The notes: a model not told the origin generated them from the letters alone. A stretch of DNA of 64,000 nt from Aspidapion aeneum (GCA_963576565.1 OY755040.1:82369321-82433320), one strand, 5' to 3'; positions 42,831-56,146 are shown, numbered from the stretch's first letter. Numbers and translations: made by a program.

Positions 42831-43766
42831 TATTTACTGATATCATCAATCAGGGCGCTAGTTCACAGATTTCTGTGCTGTCAATTGTAATTTTTGACGA
42901 AAGCTTTGTAGCAAATCCTCATTTCTGGCATACTTTTCAATTTTTCTTGCATGGTGGCCATGTTGGTAGTATTGTAGTGTTTCCATCCACTAAAACTGCA
43001 CAGGGTTTTAAGTTTAGGTAACTCCGGCTTAGGGAACGCCCTTAAAATATGTAACGTAAAAATTAAGGATTTTTGACCCTCCTCTCCTCTAAAAACGCAT
43101 TTTCAAGAAAAAACATTAAGTGTAACGCAAGGCCAACCCCCCCTCCCCCCCTAGAGCGTTACGTAATTTAAGGACAGTCCCTTAGTACACAGTTGATAAA
43201 TTTGATTTTGTCAGTTAATTTTTACCTTCTTAGCCCGCGCAAATTTTTTTGAGATAACGCCGAAAATGTGTTATTTGGGTGTATTTTAACCTATCTTAGC
43301 AATATTGTCGTGATATCTGTCTGTGTGTGTGGGTGTGTGTATGTTGGTCCGTAACACAATAGCAGGGTTCCATCAGGCCCTTCGACGGTCATAGAACGGT
43401 TTGAAAAATCCCAAAGCGCGCGTATGCAGTACAAGGACTGTTTTAAAACGGTTTTGGTTTGATGGAACGACCAAATAACTATCCCAAAAACGAATGCTGT
43501 TCGAATGAGAGATCTATTTACTTTAGGCATGATATGTTATCATATGCGAGAGGGTTAAATTCAAAGTCACGTGACTAAAAGAAAGGGTGGGTTTCGCCGC
43601 CTCGCGTGAAGATACATCGATAGCAACGTATGAATTCGAGAGCACGAAATTAAAGTTGCACACAGAAAGGATTACACAATTACATAGGATTATCATCATA
43701 TTTTTAATTTTAGTATTTTAAAATGCAGATAAAATAATTACATTAATTTAATTTATATTTACAAAC
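42831..43766. other. No gene seen apart from one MITE
   Basis: Contains the MITE at 43031-43182 and a short TG-rich run (43316-43342). The rest is unassigned AT-rich DNA up to the left TSD of the BEL/Pao element (43762-43766). Confidence 0.35.
43031..43182. mobile_element. Small MITE with AGGGA ends
   Basis: Left agggaacgcccttaaaata..gtaacg and right gcgttacgtaatttaaggac followed by agtccct are imperfect inverted complements about 152 bp apart. A single similar end occurs near 22311. Confidence 0.6.
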
Positions 43767-44258
43767 TGTTCGTGCAACTTTAATTTTAAATTCAAATTTT
43801 GCGCCAAATTCCCGTATTCGGAAAACCCACACAATTTCAATTTTGATTGGCACAAGCAAAACTCCAGCGCCATCTACGAAAAATGAATTTGCGCAAAAGG
43901 CGTAACCAAGAAGAAAATTCGTCTGTCGTATTCTATCGAGATCACCACGCAGCATGGTGATAAAATTCTATTAACCAAAAATCCAATAACATTCTGTGAA
44001 AATCAAACTAAAACATTACACAAACAAGTGTGATTCTAGTGTGGATCGACTGCAACGACTGGGCCAGCGAGAGGAGCTCCTCTGGACGACGGAAACAACA
44101 AAAAGGTGAGTGCCAATCCTCTATATTGTCTTTGTGTCTCGGAAAAATTAATATTTTTACATCGTCCTTTAAGGATTTTTGCACCCAGATTTTATAAAAC
44201 GACCAGCGCGTTTACAGTCCCGCGGCTCTACCAAACCTCAAACCTCAAATCACCAACA
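43767..44258 (+). repeat. 5' LTR of BEL/Pao element
   Basis: 492 bp, starting tgttcgtgcaac and ending caccaaca. Compared with the 3' LTR I see about three substitutions and a 2-bp gap (tttgtgtctcgg versus tttgtgtggctcgg). The internal sequence tctggacccacgaccc follows within a few bases and may be the primer-binding site, but I cannot match it to a tRNA. Confidence 0.93.
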
Positions 44259-44782
44259 TTTTCTGGACCCACGACCCAGATAGTTTTTTAAAATTTGTTT
44301 GCTAAAATTATTAAATATTTTTCGCCATCTTGGCTCGCTTAGTTGCCGTGTCCAGTTTAGGAAGGAGGTTCCGTCCCCCCTTGCGTGGCTTCACGGTTGC
44401 TCCACCCACATTTCATTGCAGCCGAAATTGGCACTTCGTACGTCGTTTGTTTTGATTCAAAAATCCAAATTTGTTTAAATAAATAGTTATTTTCAAAACA
44501 ACAAAAGTGCTTGTGAGTTTAATGGGCAAATGCTTTATTCTTATTTTACCGGTAAACAGACACATCTAGTAGGATTAGTATTTACCTGTAAATAAAAATA
44601 ATGTGCATTTATTTTGGGAGAAAAATCGCGACCTAGGATAACAGCTGTTGATAAGTTTTTTGCATTTTATTCGAAAAATCGATAATAAAATATATGCTTG
44701 TTGGACTCTTTTGGACTGATTAAAGTCAATAGGGGTTAAGTGTTATTTTTTTCAAATAATTTAAATTTTTTTAATTAACAAT
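44259..44782 (+). other. BEL/Pao leader (5' UTR)
   Basis: About 520 bp between the 5' LTR and the gag ATG. No reading frame or motif beyond the possible primer-binding site at its start. Confidence 0.6.
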
Positions 44783-46118
44783 ATGTCATTAAAAAAGCTT
44801 GAGAAACAACGCAAAGTTTCAATAGCTCGTATTACGGAAACATATAACTTAGGAACAAAAGCTAAATCAGATAGTTCTTCCTTGCCAATTTTTAAGGCGT
44901 TTTACGAATCGTTAGATGATCACTATGAAAAATTTAAAAACATTCATAATGACATCATAGGTCTCTTGAAGGACGACGACGATGATGAATTCGAAGCACA
45001 GGATAAAATTAGGGAAGATACGGATCTATTCTACCACCAAGCTAAAGTTCTTTTTTCGAGTTTATGTTCCGATTCAGTTCATTCAAATTTTACCCCAGCA
45101 ACTTCACACTATTCACGTAGCGATAATCTGGGCCCTTTAAAGGTACGGAAACGTAAAAAAGTGGCCAACCTTTTACGATATTTATTCTTGTTTGGTTCAC
45201 GAAAACTCTAACTATTCCGATATAAGGAAATTTCAACATTTGCTAACTTTCCTTGAGGGTGAACCACTTAATATTTTAAGTTTTATAAAATTAACGGCAA
45301 GTAATTACGCAATAGCCTGGAAGGTATTAACAGATCGCTATCAAAATAAAAGACTTTTAGCCAGTACCTACTGGAACTCAATCTACTATGCAAATTCTTT
45401 AAAGGGAAACCAGTCAGCAAAGGATCTTCGAGTCTTGATAGATACCTTTTCTGAGAATATTGCGGCGCTTGAAAATCTTGAATTTCCAGTAACGTCGTGG
45501 TGTTTTTGTTTATTTTCAATTTTATTATCAAAAATCGATCAAACCACAAGAACCGCTTTCGAATTAAAGTATAGTACTACCGAGATTCCAACATATTAAA
45601 ATCTAATTCAGTTTCTTATTAACCAATGCCGTGCTCTTGAAACAGTACAGCTATCTCCCCAAAATACGCAAATGCAACCTTCGACTTCCAAACAGCAAAA
45701 ACCAAATTATTCGAATTCTAGTAACCAGAAATATAATTCTTATTCAAATAATCAGTACAAATCAAGCCCTCCATCAAATTTGTTAGCGCATACGCACTCA
45801 CAAGTATCAAATAAACAATCCAATATTCAATTTCGACAAAACCAACAACCCTATAAGTGCAAATTATGCAATAATTCTTTTCATCCACTCTCGCAGTGTG
45901 GTGTTTTTATTTCCAAATCTCCTTCAGATCGGTTTACTTATGTAAAACAACAATCGTTATGTATCAACTGTTTACGTTCAAATCATCAAGTAATTGACTG
46001 CAGTAGTACCTACAACTGCAGGGTATGTCGACATAGACACCATAGTCTTATTCATCTATCGCAAATGACAGATCCAATCCGTCAGAATTCAAGTCAATCC
46101 TTTGTTAATTCAAGATAA
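44783..46118 (+). pseudogene. BEL/Pao gag, broken
   Basis: The ATG at 44783 opens a coiled-coil-like N-terminus (MSLKKLEKQRKVSIARITET) with an acidic run. The frame is lost near 45130, where the next frame carries KKWPTFYDIYSCLVHENSNY, QNKRLLASTYWNSIY and the capsid-like domain. A TAA at 45597 follows IPTY. Further on are CCHC-type knuckles, YKCKLCNNSFHPLSQC, LCINCLRSNHQVIDC and CRVCRHRHHSLIH (45840-46060), and a TAA at 46116. The missing LP-x-I-x-LP-x-F segment before the capsid domain suggests a small deletion at the frameshift. Confidence 0.9.
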
Positions 46119-46199
46119 AATTCAAATCAAAATTCGAACTTAAATCATAGTTTTATTTCAAATCAAGTGGCCGTGCCTAGCACAGGCACAACCTTATCG

Positions 46200-46596
46200 T
46201 ATCAGAATTCAAATTCAAGTCTTAGCCAACAGAACCCTAGTTTTGTTCAACCCAGTTCAAATTCAATTCAAATCAATTCGAATCCAAATACTCTTCGTTA
46301 TCCACCTTGACGCCCCGGACGACAGTGCTTCTAGCGACTATAAAATTAGAGGTACGCGATAGTCGGGGTAACTACCAACCTGTCCGAGCACTTCTGGACA
46401 GCGGTAACCAAGCTAACCTGATAAGCGAAGCGTGTCTTAACAGGTTAGGCTTGCCAAAATTTCGATCCCTGTTCTGGCACTAAATCAATCTTCGTCGGCC
46501 ACTAACGGCATTTCTACTTGCACTATTCGAGCCCTAGGCCAACAAGAGCCTACCTTTTTTATTCAAGTCTTCGTTTTACCGAAACTCTGTTCGAAT
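46200..46596 (+). pseudogene. BEL/Pao aspartic protease region, frameshifted
   Basis: After an Asn/Ser/Gln-rich linker, the plus strand near 46313-46480 encodes TVLLATIKLEVRDSRGNYQP and VRALLDSGNQANLISEACL. LLDSG is the retroviral-type aspartic protease active site (Asp-Ser-Gly). The frame breaks after LGLPK near 46455 and resumes in the pol frame before 46597. Confidence 0.85.
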
Positions 46597-49500
46597 ATGC
46601 CCTCAGTACAGGTAGATTCATCCAATTGGAGTCATATTTCAAATCTAAAGCTTGCAGATAATCAATTTTACAACCCTGGTCCAATTGACTTACTCTTAGG
46701 TGCACAACTTTACACAGAAATCGTCCAATCAGGACGAATTCCAGGACCTCACGGCCTACCCTCCGCTTTTGAGACAGTTTTTGGGTGGGTCTTGATGGGT
46801 CAAACTCAAAACATAAATATTTCACCTCAAGTCAATTCTTACTTTACTTCCTGTGAGCAGTCTCTCGACTTTAATATTCGCAGATTTTGGGAACTAGAAT
46901 CAATTAAGTCAAAAACGTTTCTCTCACCCGAAGAAAAAAGATGTGAAGAGATTTTCCAAAAAACTACCACTAGAGATATTTCTGGCCGATTTACTGTAAA
47001 TTTGCCTTTACGTCACATTGACCCTCCTGATCTAGGAGACACATATTCAGTGGCCTATCGTCAATTTTTGTCTCTTGAATCTCGCTTAATAAAAAATTCA
47101 AATTTCTATAGTATGTACTCGGATTTTATGAGAGAATATCTCAAAAACGGGCACATGTCTTTAATTCCAAGATCCGAACCTAGACCTCAGTTATGTTCTT
47201 ATTTACCACATCACGGAGTCCTTCATCTTGACAAATCAACGACTAAACTCCGAGTGGTTTTTAACCCCTCGATTAAGGGTTCGAAAGGCCTAAGCATGAA
47301 CGAAACTCTTTTAATAGGACCAAAATTACAAGCCGATATTTCCGAAATTCTATTAAAATTCAGATTTTATTCTATCGTATTTTTGACTGATATAAAACAG
47401 CATTTTTTACAAATTCAAATCAATCAAATTCATCGGGACTACCAAAGGCTACTTTGGCGATTTGATCCCAACGAACCCCTGCAGCAATACAGGCTTAATA
47501 CAGTGACGTTTGGTGTTAGTTCAAGTCCCTATTTAGCTATTAGAACTCTTAGAGAACTAGCCATCCTGGAGGCTAAGAATTATCCTGAAGCATCCCAGGT
47601 CCTTTTAAATAACATTTTCATGGACGATATTTGCTGTGGAGCTAACTCTCTAGAAGGTGCTTTATCGCTTCAAAAGGATCTCATAGCGTTGCTTAAATTG
47701 GGAAAATTTGAATTAAGAAAATGAGCATCAAATAATCCGAAACTTCTTTTACATTTGTCGCCCGCTGATTGTCAGATCCCTGTTATCTTTGAAGACGATT
47801 CTTCAACATCGATTAAGGTGTTGGGCCTTCAGTGGCACCCTTCTACAGATACTTTTACCTATTCTTGTACCCCTTGTCAAAAACCTTGCACCAAAAGGAA
47901 TATTTTATCAGCTATCGCTAAAATTTGGGATCCTATAGGTTTCTTATCGCCTGTTTCGTTTTTAGCCAAAGTGATTATGCAAAAACTTTGGTTATGCAAA
48001 ACTGAATGGGATGAAATACCCCCCGATCCAATCAAAACTCTTTGGAATCAATTCAATAATCAATTAACCACTCTTTCGAATCTTTGTATACCTAGACATA
48101 TTTTTTCGAATAATATTCAACGATGTAAATTGCTAGGTTTCTGCGATGCATCCGAGCTAGGATACGCTTCTTGCGTATACGTTCGCGTCGAATTACCAAA
48201 TAAAATTATCAAAACTGCTCTAGTCATGGGCAAGTCAAGGGTTGCTCCCTTACACACTATTTCAATCCCACGTTTGGAACTACTTGTAGCTACTCTATTA
48301 GCTGATTTAATCGAACTAGTTATTCGCACCTATTCATCATTACTCGTAATCGATGAAATTCTTGCGTTCTCGGACTCACAGGTCACGCTTCATTGGGTCA
48401 CATCTTCACCTCACAAGTGGAAGACCTTTGTGGCAAACTGCGTGAGTCGTATTCAAGAAACAATCCCCGAAGTCCCATGGTATCACATTACTTCACTCGA
48501 GAACCCTGCCGACTGCGCTAGCAGAGGGTTGTCGCCTAATAACTTAATAAATCACCCTCTTTGGTTTCACGGCCCTCCATGGATTACCTTGCCCACTACG
48601 GAGTGGCAAATTCAAAGGTTTATAAATGAACGTTTTTTGGGAGTTCCAGACGAGGTTCTCAAAGAAGAAAAACCGGAAAATTCAGTGGTGCTGACGGCAG
48701 AAATTCAAAATCAAAACTTTTTTGATAGACTTATTCACAATCGAAAAAACTCAGTTGACCTTTTATCCGGCGTTTTTTCCGCTTTTGAACTACACAAGGC
48801 TCTACTTGTTTTAGTTAAAAGGGTCCAAGAAGAGTTTTTTTCGGATATCATTCAAAAAATTCAAAATACTCAGCTATTACCTAAGCCGTTTCGCAAACTC
48901 GCGCCCTTTTTGGCCGAATTGGGTTTCCTTAGAGTGGGCGGACGCTTACGGCATTCTCAACTCTCCTTTGAGGCAAAACATCCCTTATTATTGCCGAAAT
49001 CTCATAGATTAACCCAATTGATCATTATTCAAACTCATAACGAAAATTTACATCCCGGAATAAACACAGTCCAATACTTAATTCGTCAAAAGTTTTGGAT
49101 TATGTCATCACGTCGAGGTATTCAGAGGGTTTTATTGCAATGTATTCCCTGCTTTCGCTTAAAACCAAAACCTTATACTCCGTACATGTCGGATTTACCT
49201 TCCTTTAGAACGTCACAATTAAAATGTTTTTCACACGTTTGCTTGGACTATGCAGGCCCAATCAAAACCTTTGTAGGTCAGAGACGTCGTGGAGCACAAG
49301 TTGGTAAATCATATATCGCAGTCTTTGTCGATACTTCTGTCAAACCAATCCATATCGAGCTGGTTTCGGATTTAACCACAGAGGCGTGCATCGCTGCTTT
49401 ACGACGCTTTGTCGCTAGACGTGGCACTTGTGTCCAAATCACAAGTGATAGAGGCTCAAACTTTGTTGGGGCTATTAAGGAGCTCCATAATCTTTCGAAA

Positions 49501-50114
49501 TTAGCTTCTGAGAGCTTAAAAATAAAATGGTGTCTTAATAGTCCGAAAGCCCCCCACCTAAATGGTCTAGCAGAAGCAGGAGTCCAATCTATAAAAACAC
49601 ATTTGTATCGGGTCATCGGTGACTAGATACTAACCTTTGAAGAGCTCTATACTCTCCTCGCCCAAATAGAGGCATTACTCAATTCTCGACCCCTTTGTGA
49701 GCAAAGCTCTGACCCAAACGATCCTACATCTCTGACTCCGGGTCATTTCCTCACAATGAACCCCTTAATTCGTGTCCTGATCCTGACCTTTCTACTCTTA
49801 AAGTTAATACCCTTAATCGTTGGCAACTTATCCAACGAATTCATGCCGATTTCTGGAAGCGTTGGAAACTCGAGTACTTAAATACTTTACAACAACGTTC
49901 TAAGTGGTCGGACCCTTCAGTTGAAATCAAGCTAGATACGCTTGTATTAATTAAGGATGAAACTAGGCCGCCATTACACTGGTTGCTGGGTAGAATAGTA
50001 TCTGTACATCCTGGTCGGGATAATCACATTCGAGTTGCTACTGTTAAAACACAACACGGACTTTTCACTCGTCCCGTGGTCAAGTTGTGCCCACTACCTT
50101 TAGATGCGCACTAA
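46597..50114 (+). pseudogene. BEL/Pao pol: RT, RNase H, integrase, C-terminal domain
   Basis: RT: LRVVFNPSIKGSKGLSMNE, VFLTDIKQHFLQIQI (first Asp), VTFGVSSSPYLAIRTL and NNIFMDDICCG (MDD). A TGA at 47722 (probably a Trp codon originally) interrupts the connection. RNase H: LLGFCDASELGYASCVY, ISIPRLELLVATLLADL and ILAFSDSQVTLHWV (D-E-D). Integrase: HNENLHPGI..C..C zinc region, CLDYAGPIKTF (Asp), QITSDRGSNFVGA (Asp) and HLNGLAEAGVQSIK (Glu). A TAG at 49624 and a frameshift near 49765 follow. The end (PPLHWLLGRIVSVHPGRD, FTRPVVKLCPLPLDAH) stops at 50112. All catalytic residues survive, but the chain is broken. Confidence 0.93.
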
Positions 50115-50295
50115 ACTCCCAAGCAACTTCTTTTTGTTTCGTGTGTCGTTATCTAGAATATATATATATATTTTTTTTTGCATTTTTTTTTTTCTTTTTA
50201 ATCTAAGGTTTTGAATTAACTTATATTTTTTTATATAGCCATTTGGTTATTCAACTTAATCTACATGTAAAACTTCGTTTTAAGTGGGCGGAAAA

Positions 50296-50789
50296 TGTTC
50301 GTGCAACTTTAATTTTAAATTCAAATTTTGCGCCAAATTCCCGTATTCGGAAAACCCACACAATTTCAATTTTGATTGGCACAAGCAAAACTCCAGCGCC
50401 ATCTACGAAAAATGAATTTGCGCAAAAGGCGTAACCAAGAAGAAAATTCGTCTGTCGTATTATATCGAGATCACCACGCAGCATGGTGATAAAATTCTAT
50501 TAACCAAAAATCCAATAACATTCTGTGAAAATCAAACTAAAACATTACACAAACAAGTGTGATTCTAGTGTGGATCGACTGCAACGACTGGGCCAGCGAG
50601 AGGAGCTCCTCTGGACGACGGAAACAACAAAAAGGTGAGAGCCAATCCTCTATATTGTCTTTGTGTGGCTCGGAAAAATTAATATTTTTACATCGTCCTT
50701 TAAGGATTTTTGCACCCAGATTTTATAAAACGACCAGCGCGTTTACAGTCCCGCGGCTCTACCAAACCTCAAACCTTAAATCACCAACA
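50296..50789 (+). repeat. 3' LTR of BEL/Pao element
   Basis: 494 bp, starting tgttcgtgcaac after the purine-rich gggcggaaaa and ending caccaaca before CAAAC. Nearly identical to 43767-44258. Confidence 0.93.
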
Positions 50790-51297
50790 CAAACTATAAA
50801 CCATTATAGACTGCCTAATAAACTAAATATATCAAAAATAAAAACGAACTTGCATTAGCACATATTTTTGGGCAAAACTTGTGAAAAAATATTTATTTTT
50901 TCTAATATCACAAGTTTTATGTTAAATTTATATATTTATTTTTTTGTATTTTGTAATTTAATTTTTACAAAATATTTGTGAAATTACCTAGATATTATAG
51001 AAAGCCTTAATATTCACAAGGTTTTTGTGATTGTATTAATTTTTAGGAAATAGAGATCGTGATACTTCTAAGATGTTAGGAAAATCACATTTTGTAGCTT
51101 GTACTTTGTTAGGTATATATAGTTAATGACCTTAATGTCGATGCTTTAAAGCGAAGTTGTTTGTTCTTCCGCCAAATCTGGTGTAAAATTTCACATCCGG
51201 TGTTACCCCTCTTCTTTTAACTTTTAGTTCACAGGTCACCGGGATTTGCTGCAATCAGGGTAAACCCTTATGTTTCTATTCGTATCCAACACCTGCT

Positions 51298-51733
51298 AGA
51301 GGTGTTGAAAAAGTAACTGTTTGTTACAAATAACGGAGTAACGAATACCGATCCGAAAATTAAATGATTACTTTCGTTACTTTGATTCCTTCGATTATTT
51401 TAGTATTTGTCTCTATTTTTAGATTTATGTAAGGCATTAGATTTTTAAAACACAGGACAGTTCTTACGTAATTTCTACCTTTATTTTTTAAATTTTAGCC
51501 CACATTTTGAAAATTTCAATTGAATATTTCCATAATATCAAACAAAAATATACCTACAAGTAAATGATCTTCGAATTAATGACATTCCGAGAATTTTGCA
51601 CGAATTGTATGATTGAATTGAATACAGTTAAAGTAATCCAAGTAACGATAGTAACGAATATATAAAATGATTACTTAGTAGTCGAGTTACGATTAGTAAC
51701 GAGTATTCAAAAGTAACGAAAATCAACACCTCT
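51298..51733. mobile_element. MITE with AGAGGTGTTGA ends
   Basis: Ends agaggtgttgaaaaagtaac and (gtaacgaaaa)tcaacacctct are inverted complements. Inside, the phrase gtaacgaat with gattactt recurs in both orientations, so the unit can fold back. The ends resemble hAT-type MITEs, but no 8-bp duplication is evident. Confidence 0.6.
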
Positions 51734-54620
51734 ATCACCCTCTAAACTAGTTTTTCTTTTTCTAAGCAGGCTACCCTATGGTCAGTATAGCTTTTTTCCA
51801 TGTGGTATACCTACAACATTCCGCAGTCCCGTAGTAATAAAAATTAAGAGGCTCTTGCAAAAAAAATCAACAATCAAGATGTTGCACAATTTATTTTTGG
51901 AAATTTAAAAAATATTTGTATATTTACAATTTATTTTGACAAAAATTTAAATTTTTTGGGTTATTTACTGTTTTTTGAATTTTATAATGTAAATTTAATG
52001 TAATTTTATGGTATATTTTTATCTCAGGTGATGTTGTAACGTGTCATTTTTACGTTTAATACAGTTACATATTTGTTTTATTTCTGTAAATAACCTATTC
52101 GACTCGTTTTTCTATACACACGGTAAAGGTATTTTATGGAGCTGAGTTTTGAGGTTATATACTGTCCAAAAAGTTACCTTATAGAGGAGGCACTCCATCA
52201 TATTATTGTAAGGCTGTGCGGGATGCATATTTGTAAACGACGTCCATGATTGCGATTCGGTTGTAGCCCGAACGCTGCCGTAACTGTGTCAATGAAGCCC
52301 TATTCTACATTGACACGGTTCGGTTACGTTGGCGATCGATTGACAACGGTTAGGTTTCACATTCTCTAGGATCCCGGGAAAGAGGTCAGGAGAGTATGTT
52401 TTAAAAAAATATATGTATGTTAGAAATTTATGAATTCTTTCTTAAGAAAGATTGTGGTTCTGAAATCCAGACTGATTTTTAACGAACATTTTTGCGATCA
52501 CGGGTGTTAGTTACCCAAGCGATTTACCATATCGTCTGCTATTTACCAGAGATGTTCGGGCGAAAGCCGACTGGCGATCCTGGGTGTTGTATACAAATAT
52601 GCGTGCGGCATTTAGGCATTCCAATTGTAATCTGAGATCACAGGTTCGGGAAAAATCACATAAAAACTCTTTATTGTTTTGTTTATCTTTGGAATTTTGT
52701 AGTTTTCTTTGACGTTTATGAAATAAATAAACAGCTGTTCTGCTCGGTATGAACTGTGGGCATGGCGGCGTTGCCACATCACAAATCATTCACGATGTTT
52801 TCAGGAACAGCGGGAACACACGTTTTATTTATTTTGGATATTCGTTTATTTATATTTTCGAGGATATTAGGACAATGATTTCTCTTCCGGACCTCTTCTT
52901 CTTCACGGATTAGCTAGTTTTGGTAGCACGAAAGAACATTTAGGTCTAGGGTTCGACCAGAAACAACTGAGGGGCCGCCCACTTTGATATCTTTACTACT
53001 TTGATAAGGAGAAGATAAAATAAATACAAGTCATGCAAAAACAAGGACTAAAAGAATAAATAAAATCGTATTTTGATATTATATAAATATCATATAATCA
53101 TAGTTAAATAAAGTTAATATCTAACTCAGTTAGTCGGATTGAAGGATTATGTAGGGCTAGCTAGTGGTGTGAAAACTTAATATCTGAGCACCCTCGTGCC
53201 CATTTTAAGCAGTGGTTTAATGTGTATTTTTGGGTTCGAGTTCAAAGCCACTTTATAATTGTAAAGATATTTTACAAAAATGGCGTCAAAATGTATGAAT
53301 CTTAGAGAAAACATGTATAAAGACCAAAGAAAAACTTTTGACTAAAAATATAACTAAAAAATTAAATTCTACACTTAGTATGGCTTTACTCGTATGGAAA
53401 TTGGTTGAGTGTTCGAATATTCCTGGGTTTGATGCATGCTCTGATTTCCAGTAATTGATTTTGCAGTTGATGGTTTCAATACTAAACTTCCTATAGTCTA
53501 ACTGGTTATTTATCTCCTACTCTCTATGTTGGCAGTGGTCCGTTATATAAACTAGATTTCCGTAGAAATAGATCCGACAACACCTCAATGCGCAGTAGAC
53601 GGGTTTGGAATATTCCCTTGATTGATGCGGCCCCCTACAGACTTGTTGTGAAGTACTAGAGTGATTCCGCATTGGATAGTTTAAAACTGGCGGTCTTCTT
53701 GGCAGGCTTACAAACCTAACCGCTAGGGAATTTTTGTTTACGAGTGTTTTTATAAATGGGTTTGCATTTTTATTTGAATTTTACCGGGAAAATTTCGTTG
53801 GTACTGTTGCCCCACACAATTAAGAAAAGATTTCCGGCTACTTCATTTTTTTTGGGACAAGGTGTGCCCTCTCTCTTTTCTAAAGATTTGGCTGGGCTGT
53901 TGGCCGTCTTTTGAGATCGCCATTAATTTTTTTTGTTTACTGGCACTGCAATGATTGCAGGTTTTTTTCCAAAGACTGTGAAGCGTGAGTCCGTCATTTT
54001 TGGCGTATTTTGAGCGACGACTCACATCCTCTGGTTGAGGGACTCAAGGCGGTCTACGCCATTTCTACAAGGAACGAGAAGAGAAGTTGGTAAGTTCGAT
54101 TTTTTTCTAAGTTCTAAGTGCCTCCCAAATTGTAACTATTGTTCGTTGTGTAATGTATTTTTCTACAAAAGACGTGTAGAATTTTTGGAGTTTTTATATA
54201 TTTTTTTTTTAAACCACGTTTTGGGATAAAAACTATATCTGGGATAAAAACCGGTTGTAGCACTGAAACCTTGGAAAAGGTATGTAGGGTTGTTTTAGTT
54301 CATCTGTTGACATCTGCTTTATTTTATTGAGTCGTCATGGGGTTCTTGATTTAGGTTACTCTGGGTAGGGGAACCTCGTGCAAAACCGACGAATTCCAGG
54401 AAACTGAAATATTTCATTTTCCACAGAGTTTTACGCTCGGGGAAGAATCCAGCTATATTTTGGACCATGTGCTGGCCTAGCGTCATGTGCTAGGTAATCA
54501 GCAGGGGAGGCGCAGGCAGAACGAGACCCGGAGTAGCAGGGAGAATGTCGGAGAACAACACTTCCAGGTTTATTAAATAAAACACCAACATCTATTAAAT
54601 AATTGAAGGACCAAGGTAGG

Positions 54621-54692
54621 AGCAAGCCTTTAGATAATTTTAGAAGCAAGCCTTTAGATAATTTTAAAAGCAAGCCTTTAGATAATTTTTTT
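54621..54692. repeat. 24-bp tandem repeat, three copies
   Basis: The unit agcaagcctttagataattt plus four bases repeats at 54621, 54645 and 54669 with one or two changes. A minus-strand frame reads it as the 8-residue repeat LSKGLLLK, but no wider coding context supports a gene. Confidence 0.8.
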
Positions 54693-55367
54693 TCCATATA
54701 ACTCTTTTTTTTTAAGTATAATTTTAGGCATTTCTTGTAACCGCAACGTAAGGTATGACGTCATAACCAAAATTTTGCGGCATAATTAAGTTAGATTTTT
54801 CCTGTGAAATTCAGTGCCTTGCTATTTTACTCTGCCCTGTTAAACCAATGGAAGGAATTATTTCAGACTCAGTTTTTATAATAAATAACAAGATGAACTA
54901 AATCTTTGCGTTATTTGTACAACACAATGACCAACTTTGCAGAGACAAGAGAGAGATAAGGTGAACGAGAATGGTTATATTGTTAGTCTTTTGGTAACAT
55001 TGTTTTACCTCATGGGGTAAATCTCGGACTGGGATGCTGTCTGTCTCATTCTATCCACCGTAGAATGATGACAGCAGATATTTGGTCCAGGTCTTCCCTA
55101 TGACGGAATGATTTTAGAGTGTATTTTTTTAAGAACCATTAAGAGTACTGACTCAAATGTAGGTCCACGATGACCTGTTGGAGATGGCTGTCTACCTAAA
55201 AATTGTTATCTATTTGTGTCATTTTAATTCATTTGGAACCTTTTCAAATGTTATTTTATTCAAAGTCAATTTATTTTTTTTTGGTTTTTTTTTACAGCGT
55301 CACAATGTAAACTAGAAATGTGTGTGTTTTACATACAATTTTTCCGCGCCTTCTAATGCGCCTGTCT

Positions 55368-55419
55368 GCAATCCTTGTATTTCAGAAGAGTCCGCAATCC
55401 TTGTATTTCAGAAGAGTCC
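55368..55419. repeat. 26-bp perfect tandem duplication
   Basis: gcaatccttgtatttcagaa plus gagtcc occurs at 55368-55393 and again at 55394-55419. Confidence 0.85.
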
Positions 55420-55993
55420 GAAACCAGTTTAGGTTGCTTGATGGAACGGAAAACTGAGTGTCCGATAACAGTACAACGTCGACCTGGAACGCAAAAAGGA
55501 TTTTTCGTACCGTTTTATGACCGTCGCACGCGTTCATGGAACGATCTTAATAGTTCCTAAACAGCTGAAACGATTTTCATAAAATTCTCAGGTAAAATAG
55601 TGTTCCACACTGTAACGAGCTGATAAGATTTTGGTCAAAATCCATTAATGCTAATGACGCTAATTTTTTTGACAATTAATTTTTTTTTTAATGCAAAATT
55701 TTTAACAGAGCATCGCATTAATATGCGGGTATAGTAGACCACATTTTTCTCAATACTTTGTGTTGTAACCAAAAACTGTAGTTTTCGTTACCGAGATATT
55801 TACAAAAACTGTTTTCAAGGCTGATATATCATGTAGTTCACTTGAAGTATGCAAATAGGCAAGCTAGGAAGGTATTAGATCCGTCATGGATCCATTTATT
55901 TGTTTAAGGTGCCAGCTGGGTATATCGTTTTTTTTTTAGACTGAACAGGGGTTTTAGCTGGTAACTTTAGCTTCGTTAGCTTGAGGCGAACAA

Positions 55994-56146
55994 ATTCGTT
56001 TAAATGTGCTTTATTGCTTTGAAGTAATTTTTTTTTAAAAGGATTTACACTTCTGAGTATGTAAGTATAGTAGTATTCGTTTAAATGTGCTTTATTGCTT
56101 TGAAGTAAATTTTTTTTTAATGGATTTACACTTCTGAGTATGTAAT
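55994..56146. repeat. 81-bp tandem duplication beside inverted BEL fragment
   Basis: attcgtttaaatgtgctttattg ... ggatttacacttctgagta (shortened here) starts at 55994 and again at 56075 with few differences. A related phrase, ggatttacactactgagtac, stands at 28866. Confidence 0.8.

Larger units (their letters stand above)
43767..50789 (+). mobile_element. BEL/Pao retrotransposon, full length, coding region degraded
   Basis: A 7023-bp element with LTRs 43767-44258 and 50296-50789 and a perfect 5-bp TSD, CAAAC (43762-43766 and 50790-50794). A polypurine stretch (gtgggcggaaaa) sits directly before the 3' LTR. Internal order is gag, protease, RT, RNase H, integrase and C-terminal domain, as expected for BEL/Pao. 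The coding region has at least four in-frame stops and several frameshifts, while the LTRs differ by only about four changes. Confidence 0.93.
50795..55993. other. No gene seen; one MITE and short tandem duplications
   Basis: AT-rich DNA without convincing coding potential. The longest frames (for example 52511-52789 minus and 54431-54697 minus) match nothing I recognise. Contains the MITE 51298-51733 and the small tandem repeats listed separately. Confidence 0.35.

Noticed and set aside
43743..43955. Minus-strand frame duplicated at 50251-50484
   Set aside because: It is duplicated only because it lies in the two LTRs of the BEL element; antisense and without similarity.
52511..52789. 92-codon minus-strand frame, possible exon or transposon relic
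   Set aside because: I see no known motif, no splice context that I can defend, and no related copy in the window.
54431..54697. Leu/Lys-rich repeat protein
   Set aside because: The apparent 8-residue repeat reflects a 24-bp tandem duplication; nothing else in the frame supports a gene.
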